In this document: positions 54,001 through 61,700 of the stretch, piece by piece
How positions within the stretch are numbered: the first letter of the stretch is position 1
Layout: every line of letters starts with the position of its first letter
Source: Belliella pelovolcani
GTDB lineage: Bacteria; Bacteroidota; Bacteroidia; Cytophagales; Cyclobacteriaceae
DNA: 64,000 nucleotides
Assembly (NCBI RefSeq): GCF_900156785.1
Contig: NZ_FTOP01000018.1
Location: 1 to 64,000, forward strand
Direction of reading: 5' to 3'
Made by a program: the position numbers and the translations under genes
The notes under the pieces: model-generated
What the model was told of the DNA's origin: nothing
The model's database searches: none
The model's input: the letters and a program-made list of their open reading frames with translations, nothing else

Positions 54001-54487
54001 CAGAGCATCTATTCTTATTGATGGTCAACTAGGAGGAACTGTATTCTCAATGACAAACCATAAGTTGAATACACTTGGCAAAACCAAAGTTACACTTCCT
54101 GGAAGAGAAGATGGAATTATTGGTGAAGGGGTAGTAGATAATGGAGATGGTACCTATTCACCCAATACAGTCAGGACAACCGCCGCGAGGTTTTATGACG
54201 AGTATTATAAGCACTCCAATGTAGAAACGAATACTTTTGACGCCTCTTTTATTAAACTTAGAGAAGCAAGAATAGAATATGTCATCCCTCAGTCAGTCAT
54301 CAATAGAATAGGAATTCAACAGGCCTCTGTGGCTGTCTATGGAAGGGACTTATTACTCTTTACCAAGTTTCCTGCATTTGATCCAGAAGTGGCCATGTTA
54401 AACTCTGGTTCTTTCTTACCTGGCGTGGAAATGACACAATTTCCATCTACAAGAACCATGGGTATGAATCTTTCTCTCAAATTTTAA
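51029..54487 (+). CDS. STN-domain SusC/RagA-family outer membrane transducer
   Basis: The 1152-residue protein has a signal region, an STN domain at about 45-120 (FQLIESKTDFNFSYATHAV, LTVEELLKSMENQTNLEF), a carboxypeptidase-regulatory-like domain (about 130-205), a plug (VTVLKGPAAAALYGSRAANG) and a beta-barrel ending LKF. The STN domain contacts FecR in the periplasm, so import is coupled to ECF sigma activation. SusD follows 10 bases downstream. Compared with the SusC at 37864 it has an added signalling domain. Substrate is not predictable; the phosphodiesterase gene suggests a phosphoester or nucleotide. Confidence 0.95.
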   Translation: MKKLLLEITPFRSFLFITSFCLLQFASFQAIALNSSNQGAFKTNIKIEPGEKFVTEIFQLIESKTDFNFSYATHAVKNVKVKLSSQNLTVEELLKSMENQTNLEFRFVNDTIAVLAKPITNSIMNDKVNVTGVVIDKISGETLPGVNVLVKGKSIGTATDIDGRFTLELENDDVLVISFIGYETREMKASNQSDLRVLLSPTEQAMQEVIITALGIKREEASLGYATQAVSNQQLTDARSNNWTNALAGKVAGLQVVGAGAGPMGSQRITLRGETSLNLNNNEALIVVDGVPINGQIAGTGFGGHLNSDSPVDFGSAVSDLNQEDIESVTVLKGPAAAALYGSRAANGALIITTKGGKKAQKGIGVSFNSNIATERTGLRWPDYQYEYGEGRTSDYYSYGDSEDGPNTSTNISAGRAWGPRFDGQMYYQYNPDSPDGMPTERTPWRPYHDYIKGFFNPGYTITNNISLEGATDKSSARVSITHLNNTWIIPNTGFERLSVSTALDHQISDRLKINSRVNYVNKKSDNLPMAGYNNQTVMYFMIIGTTPSTDINWFRDYWKPGLEQIEQKNPFNPGPDNVYLQVYEMLNTIDKHGVIGSVSATYDFSDKISLMLRSGLDLSNENRTQRRPFSMTKYPRGMFRQQAVFNYEINSDFLLSYKESIGNLANFTFNAGGNTMFNYNNFNGVYADQLAMPGLYMISNSLDQPVADPRLLRRSINSLYASGQFEYKNMIYLDVTGRNDWSSTLPVQNNSFFYPSVSTSFILDEAFRLPTAVSFAKVRLSFAQVGNDTQPYQTARYYDQIYATSFTNNATLFNADLKPEITTAYEAGIDLRLWQNKIGLDITAYQSDSRNQILAIPLDITSGYQRILTNAGLIRSNGLEVVLNTRPVTRPNFTWNSTFNWSYNRSYVIELAEGLTNQIIGQHSVVSLEARVGGRMGDLYGLGFQRSPDGDIIYNSAGLPAQLDPERKNWGNAFPDWRAGILNQFAFGKFRASILIDGQLGGTVFSMTNHKLNTLGKTKVTLPGREDGIIGEGVVDNGDGTYSPNTVRTTAARFYDEYYKHSNVETNTFDASFIKLREARIEYVIPQSVINRIGIQQASVAVYGRDLLLFTKFPAFDPEVAMLNSGSFLPGVEMTQFPSTRTMGMNLSLKF

Positions 54488-54497
54488 TCTCGAAACA

Positions 54498-55964
54498 ATG
54501 AAAAATATTAATATCAAAATAGTTATATGTATTTTGCTTGGTTTGGCTGCATGTACCAATGATTTTGAAGAGCTCAATTTAGATCCAAACAGACCTACAG
54601 AAGTTTTCCCAGGAGTTATTCTGGATCAATTACAATACAGGTTAGTGAATTCTAGCATTGGTAGAGCGAGAGGGTTTGCACATGAACTGATGCAAGTGAC
54701 AGCACCTAGGTTAAGTATCAACAATGGCGTGCATAGGTATTTTATAGAACCTAATAATTCTAGTGGCTTTTGGAATAGCCACTATGCCTTGATGACTGAT
54801 GTAGAGGATATGTATCAAGTTTCAGAGCGTCTTGATGCAAAGGCTTATATGGGGGTGGCTTTGATTCTCAAGTCATGGAGCTATTCTTTACTCACGGATG
54901 CATTTGGTGATGTTCCCTATTCAGAAGCGAATAGAGTAGAGGAAGGAATCATTAAGCCAAGTTTTGATGAACAAAGGTTGATTTATACCAATCTTTTAGA
55001 GGATCTAGAAAGTGCTAATGAGCTTCTTTCTCAGTCAAATACCTTTGTGTATGGAGGTGATCTGATCTTTGAAACCAACGGCCCAGCTGGGATTCTAAAA
55101 TGGAGAAAGTTTGCAAATTCATTAAGACTTAGGATGTTGCTTAGAGTTTTAGCCAAAGATGGAGAAGTGAATGCTTCACAACAGATCAATATGATCCTAT
55201 CAAATCCTGAAAAATATCCATTAATGGAGTCAAATGCAGATGATGCTATCCTGAGATATCCTGGAAGCTTCCCATTCTTCAACCCATATTTCAATGCCAG
55301 AACTTTAGATTGGAGAGAAGGAACCTATTATACTGAATATTTCATCAATTGGCTCAATAGGAATAATGATCCAAGAAGGACTGTCTGGGCTACAACGATC
55401 ACCGAAAATGGCCAACAAGTTTATAAAGGAATCCAGAGTGGTTATCCAAGTGAGGTAGAATATACTGTCAATACGCACTCTAGCTATAGAGATGAATTGA
55501 AAACACTTCCTGAATTGGGAATAATGATGACTTATGCAGAGCTAGAGTTTATTAAGGCAGAACTAGCCCTGAGAGGTTTCTCAACCGGGAATACAATTCA
55601 ATCCCACTATCAAAATGGGGTATTAGCCTCTATGAATCAGTGGAAAGTTAATCTCACTGCCGCCTATTTCGATCAAGACGAAGTTCGACTTCAAGACAAT
55701 GATAACTTCGAATTGATTCTTGAGAAAATAATCCAACAGAAATACTTCGCCCTATACTTCAATGATTTTCAAGCTTGGTTTGAAAAAAGAAGAACTGGAT
55801 ATCCTATCCTCCCCAGGGGTTCTGGAATTCCAGTAGAAAATCAATTCCCTTCAAGAATTACTTACCCGAATTATCTCCAAGCCCTTAATGCAGAGAATCT
55901 CGATGCTGCCGTTGCTAGGATGGGTGGAGATACTCAAGATACGAAAGTTTGGTGGGAAAAATAA
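54498..55964 (+). CDS. SusD/RagB-family lipoprotein (SusD-like_2 type)
   Basis: The 488-residue protein has a lipoprotein signal (KIVICILLGLAACTNDFEE, cysteine at about 19) followed by LNLDPNRPTEV. Features of SusD_2-type proteins are visible: ALILKSWSYSLLTDAFGDVP, KWRKFANSLRLRMLLRVLA and a C-terminal FALYFNDFQAWFEKRRTGYP. It is surface exposed and forms the lid of the transporter encoded 10 bases upstream. It ends 53 bases before the phosphodiesterase gene. Confidence 0.93.
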   Translation: MKNINIKIVICILLGLAACTNDFEELNLDPNRPTEVFPGVILDQLQYRLVNSSIGRARGFAHELMQVTAPRLSINNGVHRYFIEPNNSSGFWNSHYALMTDVEDMYQVSERLDAKAYMGVALILKSWSYSLLTDAFGDVPYSEANRVEEGIIKPSFDEQRLIYTNLLEDLESANELLSQSNTFVYGGDLIFETNGPAGILKWRKFANSLRLRMLLRVLAKDGEVNASQQINMILSNPEKYPLMESNADDAILRYPGSFPFFNPYFNARTLDWREGTYYTEYFINWLNRNNDPRRTVWATTITENGQQVYKGIQSGYPSEVEYTVNTHSSYRDELKTLPELGIMMTYAELEFIKAELALRGFSTGNTIQSHYQNGVLASMNQWKVNLTAAYFDQDEVRLQDNDNFELILEKIIQQKYFALYFNDFQAWFEKRRTGYPILPRGSGIPVENQFPSRITYPNYLQALNAENLDAAVARMGGDTQDTKVWWEK

Positions 55965-56017
55965 TTTCATAAATCCAATCAACTTGAATGAAATACCATA
56001 TTTAATCTTAAGAAAAA

Positions 56018-57532
56018 ATGCACATATCAAATATAAAAATACTCGCTTTTTTGTTCATAGGCTTGGTTTTCACTGCTTGCAGTGAAAATCGAGTTGATCA
56101 AAAGCCTCTAAAAACTCTAGTCGTAATCATTGATGGCCTTAGACCTGACTACATCAATGAAACAAATACGCCTAATCTTTATAAGCTTGCGCAAGAAGGG
56201 GTTAATGGACAGAACTCACATTCCATTTTTCCGACATTGACAAGGGTAAACTCCACCTCATACGCCACAGGTTCATACCCTTATAAACATGGTATTTTAG
56301 GGAATTCAATATATCTCCCTGAGGTTAATCCAACCAAAGGAATCAATACCGGAGATGTGTCTGCACTGATTGAAGCAGATCAAATACTCAATGGAAACCT
56401 CTTGCACACCAAAACATTTGGAGAGTGGGTAGCGGAAAGTAAGGATGTTGACTTTACCGTTTACAGCACAGGAACCACTGGTCAATCTTACCTTTTGAAC
56501 CAAAAAATAAAAGGAAGAGGTATCATTAACCCTGAGTTGATTTTGCCAGCTTCACTTAGAGAAGAAGTGATCCAAAAAGTTGGAGACATCCCAGAAAGAG
56601 GAAGGCCAAACTTGGCAAGACATCAATGGGTGACTGATGCATTTATTGCTTTTGATTTACAGTCGTCAAGAAATTCCATCAGCACAATTTGGTTTTCTGA
56701 TCCCGATGGAACAGCACATGCCACTGGTATAGGTTCGCCTCTTACACTTGAAGCTATCTATGGAGTAGATCAACAGATTGGAAGGATCTTAAATTTTATC
56801 AATGAAAAGGGTTTACAAGACCAAGTGAATATTATAATTTCTGCCGATCATGGTTTCAGTACACATAAGGGGGAAATTTCTTTGGATGAATTGCTCATTA
56901 CCAATAAGTTGAAAAAGGATAAAGAGTCAGATGATATTGTGGTTGTAGGGGGAGCCATATATTTTAAAGATAAAAGTCAAATTCCAGATGCCATAAGATT
57001 GCTACAATCCCAAGAATGGGTGGGAGCAATTTTTACTTCAACCACAAGAAACAATGATTTTCAAGGAACCCATAGCCAAGATCAAATCTATTGGGATCAT
57101 CAAGCGAGGGCCTCAGATATTTATGTTGATGTGAATTGGACTGATGAAGTAAACGAGTATGGTTATGCTGGGTTTTCTTACCAAAGAGGCATAGCAGGCC
57201 ATGGTTCCGCAAGCCCTTTTGAGATGAAAACCCCCTTCATTGCCTATGGTCCTAGCTTTAAATATAAGTTTGAAAATCCGCTACCTACTGCATTGATTGA
57301 TATTATGCCCACAATTCTTCATATTCATCATATTCCCTTTGATACAGTAAATGTTGATGGTAGAGTTTTGAAAGAAGTATTGAAAGGAGATACAAAAAAT
57401 TATAATGCCCCAAATCCTACCCAATCTGATGTGGAACACAGCTTAAGTGGTTCTCTTTATCAGTCCACAATTTATCATTCAAGCTGGGATGGTAAGTCAT
57501 ATTTTGATTACGCTATTACAATTAGAAAATGA
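56018..57532 (+). CDS. Alkaline phosphatase/nucleotide pyrophosphatase-family lipoprotein
   Basis: The 504-residue protein starts with a lipoprotein signal (ILAFLFIGLVFTACSE) and shows the ENPP family metal and nucleophile motifs: LVVIIDGLRPDYIN, HSIFPTLTRVNSTSYATG with the catalytic Thr, DPDGTAHATG, SADHGFSTH and a late GHGSASPFE. It would hydrolyse phosphodiesters or pyrophosphates on the cell surface or in the periplasm. It follows susD by 53 bases and is probably in the same operon, supplying the imported product. Its substrate could be nucleotides, phosphonates or phospholipid headgroups; the sequence does not decide. Confidence 0.9.
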   Translation: MHISNIKILAFLFIGLVFTACSENRVDQKPLKTLVVIIDGLRPDYINETNTPNLYKLAQEGVNGQNSHSIFPTLTRVNSTSYATGSYPYKHGILGNSIYLPEVNPTKGINTGDVSALIEADQILNGNLLHTKTFGEWVAESKDVDFTVYSTGTTGQSYLLNQKIKGRGIINPELILPASLREEVIQKVGDIPERGRPNLARHQWVTDAFIAFDLQSSRNSISTIWFSDPDGTAHATGIGSPLTLEAIYGVDQQIGRILNFINEKGLQDQVNIIISADHGFSTHKGEISLDELLITNKLKKDKESDDIVVVGGAIYFKDKSQIPDAIRLLQSQEWVGAIFTSTTRNNDFQGTHSQDQIYWDHQARASDIYVDVNWTDEVNEYGYAGFSYQRGIAGHGSASPFEMKTPFIAYGPSFKYKFENPLPTALIDIMPTILHIHHIPFDTVNVDGRVLKEVLKGDTKNYNAPNPTQSDVEHSLSGSLYQSTIYHSSWDGKSYFDYAITIRK

Positions 57533-57570
57533 TTTGAGTAAACATAATAACAAATAAACGACGACTCTGG

Positions 57571-57610
57571 AAAGCCACCTATCTTCAAACGTGTAGAGGG
57601 GTGGTTTTTT
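57571..57610 (+). terminator. Terminator after the phosphodiesterase operon
   Basis: AAAGCCACC, a loop of about 20 bases and GGTGGTTTTTT form a stem ending in six T residues, 40 bases after the stop codon. It would end the sigma-dependent transcript. Confidence 0.6.
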
Positions 57611-57772
57611 GTTTATCACAATATTACCCATCCCTTTATTCATGGAAACTTATCCTTCTAAAAATAAACTTAATTTCAAACACTCAAATTTTCTAGCCAC
57701 CTTAGCCAAATTCCTGAACACTAATAAAATTTGACGCTCCTTCCAACTCACTCAATCAACCCAATTCTCAAA

Positions 57773-57892
57773 TCAATCTCTTCGCTTACGCTTAACACTT
57801 AACGCTTAACCCAATCACCCAATCACCCAATCACTCAATCACCCAATCACTCAATCACCTCAATAACCCAATCACTCAATTCCCTTTTCTCA
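57773..57892. repeat. TTAAC and CCCAATCA short tandem repeats, copy 3
   Basis: AATCTCTTCGCTTACG is followed by four TTAAC units, then about nine copies of the 8-9 base unit CCCAATCA or CTCAATCA, and a tail ending CAATTCCC. No gene occurs in 57533-58163; from 57900 the DNA is very AT-rich and probably carries the promoter of the tail-collar gene. Confidence 0.8.
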
Positions 57893-58163
57893 AATGATCA
57901 TGCACTCGGAATTTTTTGTTTATGAGCGAGTTACATTTTTTATAACAAAAAAATAAACGTTGATATTAACTTAAATGAACTTTAAATTTTTTTACTATTT
58001 TTTGGTGAAAAATTAATATTAAAAGTTTTTTAAATAATTTGTTTATGACAATATTTACATGTGTTCTGACTGAACCTTTTATACTTTATGATTAGAACAA
58101 CCAACTATTTCAATTAGAATACCATAATTATTTCACATCTTTTCACTTTAAATTACTTAAAAA

Positions 58164-58706
58164 ATGGAACCATTTATTGGACAAATCATGATGTTTGCGG
58201 GGAATTTTGCCCCAAGAGGCTGGGCTTTTTGTGAAGGTCAGTTATTACCTATTTCTTCTTATTCAGCTTTATTTTCTATTTTGGGTACTACCTATGGAGG
58301 TGATGGAAGGACAACTTTCGCATTGCCAGATTTGAGAGGGAGAGGACCTATTCATTTTGGAGCTGGACCAGGATTGAGCCCAGTAAGCATTGGTCAATCT
58401 GGGGGAACGGAACAGGTGACATTGAGCACTGCAAACATACCACCTCACAACCATACCATCAATGTGAGCAATCAACCTGCAACTTCCCTAAACCCAGATG
58501 GGAATTTTCCAGCCGCAGCACAATTCCAAATAGACAGACAAAGCCCAATGGTCAATGTCAATGCCTACGGTGGTTCTCCCAATGCTACTTTGAGCGCTGC
58601 TGCTGTAAATCAAGCGGGTAGCGGAATTCCATTCAATAACAGAAATCCATACCTAGCAATCAGTTATGTGATTGCCTTAGAAGGGATATTTCCGAGTAGA
58701 CCTTAA
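58164..58706 (+). CDS. Phage tail collar-domain protein
   Basis: The 180-residue protein starts MEPFIGQIMMFAGNFAPRGW and contains AFCEGQLLPISSYSALFSIL, TFALPDLRGRGPIHFG and IPPHNHTINVS, the markers of the tail-collar (microcystin-dependent/MdpB-like) family. The end YLAISYVIALEGIFP is also diagnostic. Such proteins occur in many bacteria outside phages, often exported or surface linked, with unknown function. It has no signal peptide. It is followed 8 bases later by a hairpin and by the giant repeat protein. Confidence 0.9.
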   Translation: MEPFIGQIMMFAGNFAPRGWAFCEGQLLPISSYSALFSILGTTYGGDGRTTFALPDLRGRGPIHFGAGPGLSPVSIGQSGGTEQVTLSTANIPPHNHTINVSNQPATSLNPDGNFPAAAQFQIDRQSPMVNVNAYGGSPNATLSAAAVNQAGSGIPFNNRNPYLAISYVIALEGIFPSRP

Positions 58707-58713
58707 TTTCCTT

Positions 58714-58743
58714 GTCCTGTTTGGCCTTCGGGTTGAACAGGAC
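58714..58743 (+). terminator. Hairpin after the tail collar gene
   Basis: GTCCTGTT and AACAGGAC form a perfect 8 bp stem with a 14-base loop 8 bases past the stop codon. No long T-run follows, so termination may be partial, allowing some readthrough into the adhesin gene. Confidence 0.5.
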
Positions 58744-58775
58744 TCTATTGCTTTTCATTTATAATACCCCTCCTT

Positions 58776-61700
58776 ATGAAAAAAAATCTACTTGTCAATC
58801 TTATCCTTACTGTAATTCTTTATACTAGCCTTCCCTTCACTGCTTTTGCTCAAATTAATACGATAACCTTTAATGAGGTAGAAAATAACCAAGCATTAGG
58901 AAAATCTTATACAAATAGTGGATTCACTTTTGCAGTCAACCTAGATATTTCTAGTATTGCTGAAATTATCAGTCGTCAAAATGCTGGTTTTGGGGGGTCT
59001 ATGGCCATAACTGATAACAACTTTGCAATTGGAGGTATTACCCGTTGGACGATAACCAGAAGTTCTGGTGACCCATTTCAGTTTAGAAGTATTTTTCTCC
59101 AGCAAGGTGATCCAGACTCTTCCGATTCAGGAACCATTCAAGGTTTTAAAAACGGCAGTCCCACCGGACCTGCCAAAACTTTACAATTTAATTCAGTTAC
59201 CGCAGGACTTAAGGATTATGCAGGAGATCCTGATTTTTTTGATGTAGATGAAATTCGTATTGAAGCCTCAGACATTAATTTTAATCTAGATCATTTTACT
59301 TATGGCCCACCGTTTTTCCCTGTAGATACAGACCCTACAGAAGTCACTTCAATTTTTTTGACTGGAACACCTCCCTCAAATGCAAACTCAATCGTATTTG
59401 TAGTTAATTTTAGCAAAACAGCTTTAAATGTCAGTACGGATGATTTCCAATTGACCACAACAGGCACAGTAGTCGGCACAGTATCTTCAGTATCAGGCTC
59501 TGGTTCCTCATATTCGGTCACAGTAAGTGGCATTTCAGGAGATGGAAGTCTTCGCCTTGATCTTCGATCAGGTACAAATATCAGTAATGAAAACGGGAAT
59601 ACTGGAACACCAGCATTTACCTCTGGCCAACTTCATTTTGTAAGTCCATGTTTTATTGAAACATTTGAAGATGAAACTATTGGGTCAAAAACCTTTACAG
59701 GAAATGGCTTGACATTCTCACTTCTTGGTAATTGGGAGGTACAACAGGAAACCCCCTTTGCAGGAATAGGAGGATCACAAAAGCACCTGTCAAATACCGG
59801 TGTAGGGCCTTACACAATTACTTCCACTGAGCTGGTTACCATGAATAAACTGGCACTTTATCTATCTTCTAACCCTACAGGAACTAACCCTACTAATGAT
59901 GGAACAGTAACAGTAAAAGGATTCAATGATGATGTAGAACGATTTTCATTGACTAAATCATCAGGCTTTCCAACAGATTTCTCTACCAATGGCGGCTATT
60001 TCTTTGTTGACTTTGCTACAGAAGGAGGGGAAAATAATTCCAACAAAAGAATTGATAGAATAGAAGTTACCATAGGAGGTAATTTTGTTTACCTCAACTT
60101 GGATAATTTTGAATGGTGTGAATCAGCACCTAATAATCCACCGACAGTTGCCAGTTCAATTCCTGATCAAATTGCAATTCAGGATGTAGCATTTAGCTTC
60201 CAGTTTTCAGAAGATACCTTTGAAGATGTAGATGTTGGAGATGTGTTAATTTATTCAGCACAATTAGAAGGAGGTGCTTCTTTACCTTCATGGTTGTCCT
60301 TTGATGCGTCGACAAGAACTTTTTCGGGTACTCCTTCAAATTCAAACCTAGGTGCTTTGACCATTGAAGTGATTGCTGATGATCAAGAAGGAGGAAACAT
60401 TAGTGATCAATTTATTTTAAATGTAATTCCAGCAATTGCCTTTGAAGATGAAAGTTTTGTTTTTGACGGTTCTGAAAAATCAATAGAAATCTCAGGTACC
60501 CTCCCAGATGGTGCTACTGTTGTATACTCAAACAATACCAGAACAAACGTAGGAACGCAATTGGCCACGGCAACTATATCTAGTCCAGACTTTTCGGATA
60601 TTGTCCTCACAGCGGACCTAACTATCACTCCTGCATCGATTACAGGTATAACCTTTGAAGACGGAATCTTTGTGTTTGATGCTACAGAGCAGGTATTGGA
60701 AATTTCTGGGACCTTACCAGTAGGAACTTCTGTGTCTTATGAAAACAATACCAGAACCAATGTCGGAACCCAAGAAGCAACGGCTACCATCACAGGAAGC
60801 AATTACAATACATTGTTATTGACGGCCGAGTTGAGAATTACTCCTGCAACGGTAACTGGGATCAGCTTCGAAGATGGAAACTTTGCCTTTGACGGTACAG
60901 AGAAGACCATTGAAATCACGGGAACGCTACCAGCTGGAACTTCTGTGTCTTATGAGAACAATACCAGAACCAATGTGGGAACTCAGGAAGCAACGGCTAC
61001 CATCACAGGAAGCAACTTCAGCACACTGATACTAACTGCAGAATTGACCATTACTCCTGCAACAGTAACTGGGATCAGCTTTGAAGACGGAACCTTTACC
61101 TTTGACGGTACAGAGAAGACCATTGAAATCACAGGGACTTTACCAGCTGGAACTTCTGTGTCTTATGAAAACAATACCAGAACCAATGTGGGAACCCAAG
61201 AAGCAACGGCTACCATCACAGGAAGTAACTTCAACGACTTGGTGCTGACCGCTGAGCTGAGGATTACCCCTGCAATGGTAACTGGGATCAGCTTTGAAGA
61301 TGGAACTTTTGTCTTTGACGGTACAGAGAGGATTATTGAAATTACAGGGACTTTACCAGCTGGAACTTCTGTGTCTTATGAAAACAATACCAGAACCAAT
61401 GTGGGAACTCAGGAAGCAACGGCTACCATCACAGGAAGTAACTTCAACGACTTGGTGCTGACCGCTGAGCTGAGGATAACCCCTGCAACGGTTACGGGAA
61501 TCAGCTTTGAAGATGGAACCTTTGTCTTTGACAGTACAGAGAAGACCATTGAAATCACAGGGACTTTACCAGCTGGAACTTCTGTGTCTTATGAAAACAA
61601 TACCAGAACCAATGTGGGAACTCAGGAAGCAACTGCAACAATCACAGGAAGCAACTTCAGCACACTTATACTAACAGCAGAATTGACCATTACTCCTGCA

